A stretch of 64,000 nt of DNA from Burkholderia sp. S171. GTDB taxonomy: Bacteria; Pseudomonadota; Gammaproteobacteria; Burkholderiales; Burkholderiaceae. Below, piece by piece: positions 27,151 to 36,613 of this stretch; position 1 is the stretch's first letter; each line of letters begins with the position of its first letter. A program made the translations under genes and the position numbers. The stretch is taken from positions 135,460 to 199,459 of the forward strand of contig NZ_LMUF01000030.1 of the NCBI RefSeq assembly GCF_009766085.1, given 5' to 3'. Under the pieces are notes generated by a model, which was given only the letters and a program-made list of their open reading frames with translations, was not told the DNA's origin and did not search any database.

Positions 27151-29360
27151 TGGCGAGCGCTCAAGGATCTGCCCATTCATCGGCTGGACGGCCAACGCCA
27201 CGACCAGTCGTTGTAGTCACGCGTCCTTTGGGCCAGTCGGTCGCGTTGCTCGCGCTGCTTGCTCGCGCTGGTTTCGAGTCGATCGAGTTTCCGCTCATCG
27301 ATATCGGCACGGTGACCGATGCCGCGCCGCTGCACGCCGCGCTCGGCGAGCTTTACGCGCCCGCACCGCTTGGCTTTGCGCTGGTGGTGTTCGTGTCGCC
27401 GAACGCAATCGATCACGCGTTTGCCGCGCTCAGTTCAGCGTGGCCTACGCAAATACCGGTGGGCGTAGTCGGCCCCGGCAGCGTGGCGGCGCTCGCCCGG
27501 CAAGGCGTGACGGCACCCGCCTATACGATCATCAGCCCGGCGGCCGGCGCGACGGTGACCGAAACACCCACGGACCCTCGTTACGATTCCGAGGCGTTGC
27601 ATGCGGCTATCGAAGCGCATTTCGGCGCCGATGGTCTCAAGGACAAACGTGTACTGATCGTGCGCGGCGACGGCGGCCGTGAGTGGCTGGCGGACGCGCT
27701 CAGTGCTGCGGGCGCGAACGTGGAGAAGGTCGCGGCGTACCGGCGCATCGTGCCGGAACCATCCATGCGCGACTGGGAACGCATTCACGCATTGCTCGCT
27801 GGCGAGCCGCACGCGTGGCTGCTGACGAGCTCGGAAGGCGTGCGCAATCTCGAAGAGCTTGCCCGCGAGCATCTCACCGTCGATGAAACCCTCACGCTCA
27901 AGCACGTGCCACTCGTCACGCCGCATCCGCGTATTGCCGAAGCCTCGCGGCAAGCGGGTTTTGATAGGATTACGGTGTCCGGCGCCGGCGATGAGCGTAT
28001 CGTCCAGGCGCTTGCCGGCATCTTCGCTGCAGCATCGGAACCGACCGCGAATCAACGAAAAGCCGAACAAGAACCCGGCGCGCAGGTTGCAAAAGCGCCG
28101 GAACATGGATACAAGGCCTCGACGGCAGCGCCGTTCAGCCAATCCAGTCAAACCAACCAGGAGTCCGCGCCGACGGATTCCAGGCCGGCTTCAAACCCGG
28201 CTCACCAACCGGCTCAATCACGCATGACTGATTCGATCGATTCAAGTAAAACCGCCCCGCAGTCCGCTACGTCGACTTCGTCGCCGTCGTCGAACCCGCC
28301 GAACACACCGTTCACGCCCTACGAGTCTCAGCCAAAACAGCGTGGCGGCGGCGCGGGCACTGCGCTGCTGTGGCTGGTGCTGCTGATTGTCGTGGTGGTC
28401 GCGGGCGTGGGCGGATTCATGCTCAACCGCAAGTTCGATCAGCGCGACGCGCAACTCGCGCAACGTTTGCAAGCGAGCGACGCGCAAACGGCCGCGTTGC
28501 GTGCACAGGCCGATCAGGCCGCCAGTTCGGTGTCGGTGATCAACACGCAGATCATCCAGTTCCAGGGCAAACTCACCGACGCGCAAGCGCAAAGCCAGGC
28601 GCTGCAACAGCAATACCAGGATCTGGCGAGCAATCGCGATGACTGGACGCTCGCCGAAGTCGAGCAGATCCTGTCGAGCGCGAGCCAGCAGTTGCAGCTC
28701 ACCGGCAACGTCCAGCTCGCGCTGTTCGCGCTGCAAAGCGCGGATACGCGCCTGGCCGCCACAACGGGTCCGCAGATCGTGACGATCCGCAAGGCCATCG
28801 CGCAGGACATGGATAAGCTGCACGCAACGCCGTCCACGGATCTCACCGGGCTGGCCATCAAGCTCGATACAGCAATCGATCAGATCGACTCCCTGCCGTT
28901 GGCGGGCGAAGCGCCGATCACGCCGGCCACCGCCCACGCCGATACCCCGCGCGACACCGCCTCCATTGCAGCCGCGACCGGCCAGCCAGTTTGGAAAGTG
29001 TGGTTGCAGCAGATTGCCAGCGGTATCGGGCAACAGTTGTCGAGCTTGGTGACGGTGCGTCGTATCGATAACGCCGACGCGATGCTTGCATCGCCGGATC
29101 AAGGTTATTTCGTGCGCGAAAACGTGAAGCTGCGCTTGTTGTCGGCGCGGTTGTCGTTGTTGTCACGCAGTGAACCCGCGCTCAAGTCGGATCTTCATGC
29201 AGCGGACACGGCAATCGGCCGCTATTTCGATCAGTCGTCGGGCAAGGTCAAGGCCGTTCATACGCTCTTGCAGCAGGTCGATCAGGCGTCGCTCGCGGTC
29301 ACCGTGCCTGATCTCAACGCGAGTCTCGCGGCAGTCCACCAGTTCAAGCGAGGCGGATGA
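27150..29360 (+). CDS. hemDX: Uroporphyrinogen-III synthase fused to HemX-like membrane protein
   Basis: One 736-residue reading frame. Residues 1-300 are HemD, which cyclises and inverts ring D of hydroxymethylbilane (VTRPLGQS; FVSPNAIDHAF; LIVRGDGGREWL; LLTSSEGVRNL). About 100 Ser/Pro/Gln-rich residues link to a membrane helix at about 402-425. The HemX domain (430-736) follows, largely alpha-helical with coiled-coil Ala/Gln/Leu sequence (LAQRLQASDAQTAAL; LAEVEQILSSASQQLQL). HemX with HemY is thought to organise the pathway at the membrane. The fusion recurs in Burkholderiales. hemY starts four bases before this stop (ATGATGA). Confidence 0.95.
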   Translation: MASAQGSAHSSAGRPTPRPVVVVTRPLGQSVALLALLARAGFESIEFPLIDIGTVTDAAPLHAALGELYAPAPLGFALVVFVSPNAIDHAFAALSSAWPTQIPVGVVGPGSVAALARQGVTAPAYTIISPAAGATVTETPTDPRYDSEALHAAIEAHFGADGLKDKRVLIVRGDGGREWLADALSAAGANVEKVAAYRRIVPEPSMRDWERIHALLAGEPHAWLLTSSEGVRNLEELAREHLTVDETLTLKHVPLVTPHPRIAEASRQAGFDRITVSGAGDERIVQALAGIFAAASEPTANQRKAEQEPGAQVAKAPEHGYKASTAAPFSQSSQTNQESAPTDSRPASNPAHQPAQSRMTDSIDSSKTAPQSATSTSSPSSNPPNTPFTPYESQPKQRGGGAGTALLWLVLLIVVVVAGVGGFMLNRKFDQRDAQLAQRLQASDAQTAALRAQADQAASSVSVINTQIIQFQGKLTDAQAQSQALQQQYQDLASNRDDWTLAEVEQILSSASQQLQLTGNVQLALFALQSADTRLAATTGPQIVTIRKAIAQDMDKLHATPSTDLTGLAIKLDTAIDQIDSLPLAGEAPITPATAHADTPRDTASIAAATGQPVWKVWLQQIASGIGQQLSSLVTVRRIDNADAMLASPDQGYFVRENVKLRLLSARLSLLSRSEPALKSDLHAADTAIGRYFDQSSGKVKAVHTLLQQVDQASLAVTVPDLNASLAAVHQFKRGG

Positions 29361-30553
29361 TGACGATGCGCGGACTCATCTGGTTTGTACTGCTGTTCGC
29401 AGCAGCTGCGGGCCTGGCGCTCGTCGGCGTCTTCGACGGCGGGCAAGTGCTGCTGGTCATGCCGCCTTATCGGGTGGATATATCGCTGAATCTGTTCGTG
29501 GTGGCGCTGGTCGTGTCGTTCATCGTGATCTACACCGTGCTTCGCGCCGTTCGCAGCGTGCTGAAAATGCCGCAGCGCGTGTCGGCGTACCGGACCCGTT
29601 CGCGGCTCGCGAAGGCAAATGCCGCGTTGCGCGATGCCATCGGCCATTTGTATGCGGGACGTTTTTCCAAGGCGGAGAAGTCCGCACGCGATTCCCTGAT
29701 CGCCGATGAAAACGCGGGCGCGGCAGGACTGATCGGTGCGAAGGCGGCGCATGAGATGAACGAATATGCCCGTCGCGACGAATGGCTCGCCAAGGTGCAG
29801 GACAGCGACTGGCAGGACGCACGGTTGATGGCCACCGCCGACATGCGCGCCGATGGCCGCGATGCGGACGGCGCGCTGGTTGCATTGACCGAGATGCAGG
29901 CGCAGGGCGGCCGGCGGCTGCATGCGCAGCAGATTGCGTTGCGCGCGCAGCAGCAGTTGAAGAACTGGGGCGAAGTGCTGAAGCTCGTCAAGACGCTGGA
30001 GAAACGCGAGGCGCTGCATCCGGCGGTCGCGGTGCGCTTGCGTCAGGTTGCGTCGGAGAATTTGCTGCGTGACCGCCGTCATAACCCGGACGCGTTGCTG
30101 GAGTTCTGGCAGTCGTTATCGGCGACTGAGCGGCAATCGCCTCGTCTTGCGGATCTTGCTGCCGAACTGCTGATCGCGCTGGATCGAAGGAACGACGCAC
30201 GGAAGATCGTTGAGGAAGCGTTGAATCACAACTGGGACGCGCGCTTGTTGCGGCGGTATCCGGATTGCGCGTCACCCGGCGACGCATTGCCGTTGATTCA
30301 GCGCGCCGAAGCGTGGCAGAAGGAGCGCACCGAAGACGCGGACCTGATGTTCACGCTTGGGCGGTTGTGTCTGCATCAGCAGTTGTGGGGCAAGGCGCAG
30401 GCGTTCCTGGAGTCGGCATTGAAGCTCGCGGACAACGAACCGTTGAAGATTCGCACGCATCGGGCGCTGGCTCGTTTGCACGAACAACTCGGCGATAGCG
30501 AAAAGGCGAGCCTGCATTATCGCGAGAGTGCGTTGGCAATGAACGTGGTTTGA
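29357..30553 (+). CDS. hemY: HemY, membrane TPR protein of haem biosynthesis
   Basis: 398 residues with two N-terminal membrane helices (about 6-26 and 42-62) and a large helical domain of TPR-like repeats (about 90-390; for example LMFTLGRLCLHQQLWGKAQ and ALARLHEQLGDSEKASLHY). This is the enterobacterial-type HemY, unrelated to the oxidase of the same name. It probably acts as a scaffold with HemX; its exact role is not settled. The start overlaps hemDX by four bases, completing hemC-hemDX-hemY. A strong terminator follows at 30571-30612. Confidence 0.95.
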   Translation: MMTMRGLIWFVLLFAAAAGLALVGVFDGGQVLLVMPPYRVDISLNLFVVALVVSFIVIYTVLRAVRSVLKMPQRVSAYRTRSRLAKANAALRDAIGHLYAGRFSKAEKSARDSLIADENAGAAGLIGAKAAHEMNEYARRDEWLAKVQDSDWQDARLMATADMRADGRDADGALVALTEMQAQGGRRLHAQQIALRAQQQLKNWGEVLKLVKTLEKREALHPAVAVRLRQVASENLLRDRRHNPDALLEFWQSLSATERQSPRLADLAAELLIALDRRNDARKIVEEALNHNWDARLLRRYPDCASPGDALPLIQRAEAWQKERTEDADLMFTLGRLCLHQQLWGKAQAFLESALKLADNEPLKIRTHRALARLHEQLGDSEKASLHYRESALAMNVV

Positions 30554-30570
30554 GTTTTACGGGCTTTAAG

Positions 30571-30612
30571 AAAACCGCGGGCTTCTTTTCTAAAAGAAGC
30601 CCGCGGTTTTTT
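30571..30612. terminator. Bidirectional terminator between hemY and tolC-like gene
   Basis: Nearly 19-base perfect arms (AAAACCGCGGGCTTCTTTT and complement) flank a very short loop. It serves both convergent transcripts and lies directly at the tolC-like stop codon. Confidence 0.92.
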
Positions 30613-32122
30613 ATTGCGGCATCGAGCGGCGGCCAACCGCGTTCGTTTTACGCGCCGCCGCGCCCGGATGCGGCACGCTCGGCGCCACCGGCAATGCAAT
30701 CAGCGCGGTGTCGTCGGTAGGCGAGAGCAGCGTGTTGAGCGAGAGCACATCGCTATCGGTCAGGCTGGCCGCGGATGCCTTCAGCTTCAGCGAATTGATC
30801 AGCGTGTCGTAGCGCGCTTTCGCGAGATCGCGTCGTGCCGAAAAGAGCTGGTCCTGCGCGTTGAGCACATCGATATTGATCCGCACGCCCACCTGATACC
30901 CCAGCAGATTCGATTCAAGCGACGTCCGCGCGGATTGTTCTGCGGTTTGGAGCGCGCGGACCTGTGCGAGTCCACTCGATACCCCAAGAAACGCCTGTCT
31001 CGCCGATAACGCCGCCGACCGCCGCGCCGCGTCCAGGTCCGCTGCCGCCTTGTCTTCCAGCGCCAGCGTCTGGCGCACGCGGCTTTGCGTGGCGCCCCCT
31101 TCGTACAACGGAATGGTGAGCTGAACGCCGACGGTCGCGTTGGAGTAATACGCGCCGTAATTGCCCAGTTCGGCTGTGGCCGCCGGTACCTCTGGCGAGA
31201 GCGTATTCGCGCCGCTGCCAAAACCGCCGCCGAAATTTCCACCGAAGTTGCCGGCACCTGCCGCGCCCAGACTGTTTTTCCCGTAGCTTGCGATCAGATC
31301 GAGCGTCGGATAGTGGCCGGCCTTCGCCTTCAATGTCTCGCGCTGCGAGTTCGCCACCGCCAGTTGCTTGAGCACGACCTGATAGTTCGCGTCGCGTGCC
31401 ATGTCGACCCATTGCTGCATGTCGGCGGGAACAGGCGGCGGCAGCGTCACGCCCTGCGCCAGACCGTCCACGCGCGTCACCGGATGCCCGACGATCTGCT
31501 CCAGTGCCGCCAGCTTTACCTCAAGGTCGTTCTGCGCCGCAATTTGCTGCGAGATCGCCTGATCGTATTTGGCTTGGGCTTCGTTGGTATCGGTGATGGT
31601 CGACTGGCCGACATCGAACGAGCGTTTCGCCGATTCCAGCTGCTCGGCAATCGATGCCTTTTGCGAGCGCACGATTGCCACGCTGTCCTGCGCGGAAAGG
31701 GCGTCGAAGTACGCCTGGCCGAGCCGCACGATCAGGTCCTGACGGGCGGCTGCGAACTGCGCCTGCGCGGACGTCAGGGCAATCTGGCCTTGTTGATACC
31801 CTTGCCAGCTCGCGACGTTGATGAGCGGTTGCGTCAGCGAAACGGTGTAACCGTTGCTATTGCCCGTCGATGCCGGGAAGCCGCCGCCAAGTTCCGTGCG
31901 CTGCTCGCTGGCAGTCACCGACGCCGAGAGTTGCGGCAACAGTTTCGCGCGGGCTTGCGGCAATTGCTCGCTGTCGGCGGTGAGGCCGGCACGCGCGCTC
32001 TGAAGCTGCGCGTCGGTTTCAAGCGCTTCGTCGTAGAGCTGATTGAGACTCACGGCCGAAGCCGGCGAGCACGCAAACCCGGTGCCAAGACTGCATAGCG
32101 CAAGTGCGAACATCGGGCGCAT
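30611..32122 (-). CDS. TolC-family outer membrane efflux/secretion protein
   Basis: 503 residues from the ATG at 32122 (the longer frame upstream is the rhodanese gene read out of frame). A signal peptide ends near ASA (residue 23). The rest is two homologous halves of long alpha-helices broken by beta-strands, with SLNQLYDEALETDAQL at the start and LLGYQVGVRINIDVLNAQDQ near the end, both typical of TolC. A Gly-rich insert (GAGNFGGNFGGGFGSG) lies at about 285-305, on the extracellular side by position. It forms the outer-membrane duct for efflux or type I secretion; the inner partner is not in the window. Last gene of pcm-rhodanese-tolC. Confidence 0.93.
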   Translation of the reverse strand: MRPMFALALCSLGTGFACSPASAVSLNQLYDEALETDAQLQSARAGLTADSEQLPQARAKLLPQLSASVTASEQRTELGGGFPASTGNSNGYTVSLTQPLINVASWQGYQQGQIALTSAQAQFAAARQDLIVRLGQAYFDALSAQDSVAIVRSQKASIAEQLESAKRSFDVGQSTITDTNEAQAKYDQAISQQIAAQNDLEVKLAALEQIVGHPVTRVDGLAQGVTLPPPVPADMQQWVDMARDANYQVVLKQLAVANSQRETLKAKAGHYPTLDLIASYGKNSLGAAGAGNFGGNFGGGFGSGANTLSPEVPAATAELGNYGAYYSNATVGVQLTIPLYEGGATQSRVRQTLALEDKAAADLDAARRSAALSARQAFLGVSSGLAQVRALQTAEQSARTSLESNLLGYQVGVRINIDVLNAQDQLFSARRDLAKARYDTLINSLKLKASAASLTDSDVLSLNTLLSPTDDTALIALPVAPSVPHPGAAARKTNAVGRRSMPQ

Positions 32123-32183
32123 GCGATTCGTCCGGGACCGGTGATCGGATTGGGGTAGAACGACTAAAACGACAGCGGCCGGA

Positions 32184-32507
32184 TTAGTACGTGGGAACGG
32201 CCGGGTCGACCTGACGCGACCATGCATCAATGCCGCCGAACAGGTTGAACACCTGCGTAAAGCCGCGCGATTCCAGGAACATGCCGACTTGCGCGCTACG
32301 GGCGCCGTGATGACAGATGCAGACGACCTGCGCTTCGTCGTCCAGTTCTTCGCTGCGGGCGGGGATATCGCGCATCGGGATGGCGACAATGTTGGCGAGC
32401 TTGGCGGTTTCGATTTCCCACGGTTCGCGGACGTCGAGCAGGACAGGGGCGGGACGCGATGTATCGGCGAGCCATTCGGCCAGTTCGGGTGCGGACAGAT
32501 TTTGCAT
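32184..32507 (-). CDS. Rhodanese-domain protein
   Basis: Single-domain sulfurtransferase of 107 residues, GlpE-like. It has LLDVREPWE, the active-site loop CHHGARSA with the catalytic Cys that carries persulfide, and the C-terminal NLFGGIDAWS. Cytoplasmic. The physiological sulfur acceptor is unknown. It lies between pcm (150 bases upstream) and the tolC-like gene (60 bases downstream), and this order is common in Burkholderiaceae as far as I recall. The ATG at 32507 is the only reasonable start. Confidence 0.93.
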   Translation of the reverse strand: MQNLSAPELAEWLADTSRPAPVLLDVREPWEIETAKLANIVAIPMRDIPARSEELDDEAQVVCICHHGARSAQVGMFLESRGFTQVFNLFGGIDAWSRQVDPAVPTY

Positions 32508-32659
32508 GGGATTCCGGTGAAAATGGTGAGCGACGGCGAGCCGGGCGGCCCGCCGGTGCTACCCGCACACACAAAGGTGCAGCTTGCAGCGTGATGCTTC
32601 GGACTCGTCGCGTAACGCCATGGGCGCCAGCGCGAGTCCGAACGTAAAACCTAGCCGTG

Positions 32660-33313
32660 TCAGAACTTGAAGCGCGACGGATGCACGGCGTTCTTGAGCG
32701 GCGGGATCAGCGTTTCGAAAATATCGGCGACGCGGAATTGCTTTTCGTCCACGCGCGTAATGATCTGCGCCTTCATGACCGGCGCGCCGCCGACAAACGC
32801 CGCCAGCCGGCCGCCGATCTTCAACTGATCGAGGAATTCCTGCGGCATGACTGGCAGGCCGCCCGAGACGCAGATCACGTCGTAGGGCTCGCCTTCTTTC
32901 CAGCCCAGCGCGCCGTCACCGAGCACGACCTGCGCATTCGACACGCCGTTCGCCGCCAGGTTTTCTGCAGCCAGCTTCGCGAGTTCGGGCTCGATTTCGA
33001 CGCTAGTGACCGAACGGCCGCGTGCCGCGAGTAGAGCCGCCATGTAACCCGAACCAGCACCGATCTCCAGCACGATTTCGTGCTTTTTCACGGCCAGTTC
33101 CTGCAGCACCCGCGCTTCGACTCGCGGAAACAGCATGTGTTGGCCGGCGGGCAGCGGAATTTCGAGATCCGCGAACGCGATGTTGCGATACGCGGCCGGA
33201 ACGAAATTTTCACGCTTGACGATCGACAGCAGGTTCAGGACGTCCTGGTCCAGCACATCCCAGGGACGGATCTGCTGTTCGATCATGTTGAAACGCGCTT
33301 GCTCGATGTTCAT
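32660..33313 (-). CDS. pcm: Protein-L-isoaspartate O-methyltransferase
   Basis: SAM-dependent methyltransferase that repairs isoaspartyl residues in aged proteins, or a close homologue. The product is 217 residues from the ATG at 33313. It has MIEQQIRPWDV near the start, the SAM-binding motif I VLEIGAGSGYMAALLA (about 72-87), SVEIEPELA, and a Pcm-like C-terminus. The motif reads GAGSGYM where typical Pcm has GTGSGYQ, and the family includes members of uncertain substrate. First gene of the leftward group with the rhodanese and tolC-like genes. Confidence 0.88.
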   Translation of the reverse strand: MNIEQARFNMIEQQIRPWDVLDQDVLNLLSIVKRENFVPAAYRNIAFADLEIPLPAGQHMLFPRVEARVLQELAVKKHEIVLEIGAGSGYMAALLAARGRSVTSVEIEPELAKLAAENLAANGVSNAQVVLGDGALGWKEGEPYDVICVSGGLPVMPQEFLDQLKIGGRLAAFVGGAPVMKAQIITRVDEKQFRVADIFETLIPPLKNAVHPSRFKF

Positions 33314-33493
33314 GTTCAGTCTGCGGGTCGATCGACCGTTGAGGTGGAGTTGACGTAACGAGTTAACGTAAATGCAAGTAAATGCAATGCCGGAAATAAG
33401 GCGAAAATCGAGGACAGATTGTAGCAAATAGCCGGCGGCTTTCGCTGGCGCGTGTGGGCGGGGCCGGCGTTGCGATCCTGCAGCGAGCACGGG

Positions 33494-34114
33494 TCAGTGC
33501 GGTAAACGCACGTCCAGCTTGAGCGTGACCAGCCGTGCGATTAATGTGAACCCGGTCGATATCAGCACGTTGTACACCCCTTCCAGCCCTAGCCAGTCGA
33601 GTCCGAGATACAGCCAGCAACCCGCGAACGCACATACCGCATACGGGCGCGAATCGCGCAGGATCAACGGCACCTCGTTACAGAGCACGTCCCGCATGAT
33701 GCCGCCGAATACCCCCGTCACCACGCCCATCATGGCCGCCGTGAACGCGGGCATTCCCGCATCGAGTGCAATTGACGTCCCGGAAATGCTGAATAGACCT
33801 AGCCCGATGGCGTCGGCGATCAGCAACGCCCGCTGATCGAACAGGCGGGTGGTCGTGCGCAGCAGGAAAGGCGCAAAAATCGCCATGATGAAGATGACGA
33901 TCACATAGTCCTGATGCTGGACCCAGTAAAACGGCCGGCGCGACAGCAGCACATCGCGCATCGTGCCGCCGCCAAAAGCGGTGGCAAGCGCCACCAGAAA
34001 GGCCCCGACGGCATCCAGCCGGCGCTTTCTCGCTTCGATCAACCCGGAAATCGCATACGCGAAGATCGCGAACGCTTCCATGATCGAGATAGCCAGCGTG
34101 AGCCTGGGATGCAC
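33494..34114 (-). CDS. TRIC/UPF0126-family membrane channel (YadS-like)
   Basis: Integral membrane protein of about 207 residues with seven predicted helices in two repeats. Each repeat carries the hallmark glycine-acid motif (GGGTMRDVLL at about 50 and GGIMRDVLC at about 135). Prokaryotic TRIC proteins form potassium-permeable channels; physiological role here unknown. Two GTG starts compete: 34114, eight bases after an AAAGGAG, and 34120, which overlaps the upstream Smr stop as GTGA. I prefer 34114 for spacing. Translation is likely coupled to the Smr gene. Confidence 0.9.
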   Translation of the reverse strand: MHPRLTLAISIMEAFAIFAYAISGLIEARKRRLDAVGAFLVALATAFGGGTMRDVLLSRRPFYWVQHQDYVIVIFIMAIFAPFLLRTTTRLFDQRALLIADAIGLGLFSISGTSIALDAGMPAFTAAMMGVVTGVFGGIMRDVLCNEVPLILRDSRPYAVCAFAGCWLYLGLDWLGLEGVYNVLISTGFTLIARLVTLKLDVRLPH

Positions 34115-34116
34115 GG

Positions 34117-34971
34117 TCACAGCTCCTTTCGCTGGTCGCGCCGGTGGTCGGAGTCGTGATCTCTGTGAGGCACGTGATCCCGGTCTTGCGGATGACTGTG
34201 ATGCTGCGGCGAGCTGCCCGGCTGGAGCAGCACCAGCACGGCGCCCGCGCCGCCATCGTGCGGCCGCGCCTGACAGAATGCGATCACTTCCTCTTTCTGC
34301 ACGAGCCACGCGCGCACTTTGCCCTTGAGCACCGGTTCGCGTCCGATCGACCCAAGTCCCTTGCCGTGAATCACGCGCAGGCAGCGCAGCCCGCGTTTCA
34401 CAGACTCGCGGATAAATTCCGACAGTGCCTCACGCGCTTCCTCGCGCCGCATGCCGTGCAGGTCGAGTTGCGCCTGCACGATCCATGCGCCGCGCCGCAG
34501 TTTGCGCACCACTTCCTGACGCACGCCGTGGCGGCAATAGGAGAGGGAGTCGTCGGTATCGAGCAGGCTTTCGGGATCGAATTCGTCGGAGAGCGCTTCG
34601 TGCAGGACCGCTTCTTCATCCAGACGCGTCTGCAACGGCAGCGGTGACGGCGGCACGCGCGGCAGCGGCATGCGGGGCGGGACTTTCAGCGGTTCCACTT
34701 CGCCGATCGAACGACGGAACACATCCGCGTCCGCCACGGCTTCCCGCTCGGCCAGCACGGCCGCGGCGCGCTGTATCTTGCGTTTGGCCGCAGTGGCCTC
34801 AAGCGAGCTGCGCAACGCGCCGAGTCCGGCGAGGCCGTCGCGTTTCAAGGCTGCCGACAATGCTTCCGGCGTCGGCGCAGCGGCCTTCGGCGCAGCGGCG
34901 GCAGCGCCCGGCGCGGCGTCGCGCGGGCGTTTCGGCTTGGGTTCGTTCGGATGGGGCAGGTTCTTGGGCAT
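34117..34971 (-). CDS. Smr-domain protein with His/Asp-rich C-terminal tail
   Basis: 284 residues. The N-terminal 45 residues are Pro/Ala/Lys-rich, a helical middle follows, and the Smr (MutS2-related, DNA/RNA nuclease-like) domain at about 165-255 has LDLHGM, RVIHGKGLGS and FCQARPHDGGAGA, all core motifs. The last ~30 residues alternate His, Asp and Arg (SHPQDRDHVPHRDHDSDH), which looks like a metal-binding or charged tail and is not part of the Smr fold. The role is probably nucleic-acid processing; the substrate is unknown. Its stop abuts the TRIC start. Confidence 0.9.
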   Translation of the reverse strand: MPKNLPHPNEPKPKRPRDAAPGAAAAAPKAAAPTPEALSAALKRDGLAGLGALRSSLEATAAKRKIQRAAAVLAEREAVADADVFRRSIGEVEPLKVPPRMPLPRVPPSPLPLQTRLDEEAVLHEALSDEFDPESLLDTDDSLSYCRHGVRQEVVRKLRRGAWIVQAQLDLHGMRREEAREALSEFIRESVKRGLRCLRVIHGKGLGSIGREPVLKGKVRAWLVQKEEVIAFCQARPHDGGAGAVLVLLQPGSSPQHHSHPQDRDHVPHRDHDSDHRRDQRKEL

Positions 34972-35111
34972 TGCACGGCGGAAGAAAATGCACGGCGGCG
35001 GAACATGGTTCAGCCGCTATCGGAAACCCTTTTTAACATGGGAAGAGGAAAAATCGGCGGGGCGGGCGTTTTCTGACCCATTTTCATCCGGCGACGACCG
35101 CGCTCAAAATG

Positions 35112-35150
35112 AAAACGCCGGCCGATCCAGGGGATCGTAACCGGCGTTCT
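35112..35150 (-). terminator. Intrinsic terminator of trxB
   Basis: AACGCCGG and CCGGCGTT close a hairpin with an inner GATCC/GGATC pair, about 90 bases after the trxB stop. The minus strand then reads TTTTCATTTT. Confidence 0.65.
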
Positions 35151-35238
35151 TTGTAATCGGCATACCAACACGGCAATACCGACGCGTATTCGAGCGGCGC
35201 AGAAATTCTTGTTACTCAGACGCCGCCTCTTTCGCCGC

Positions 35239-36613
<1,375 letters not shown>

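Noticed and set aside
30611..32572. A 653-residue TolC protein with a long N-terminal extension
   Set aside because: The extension is the rhodanese gene read in another frame; the signal peptide begins at the ATG at 32122.
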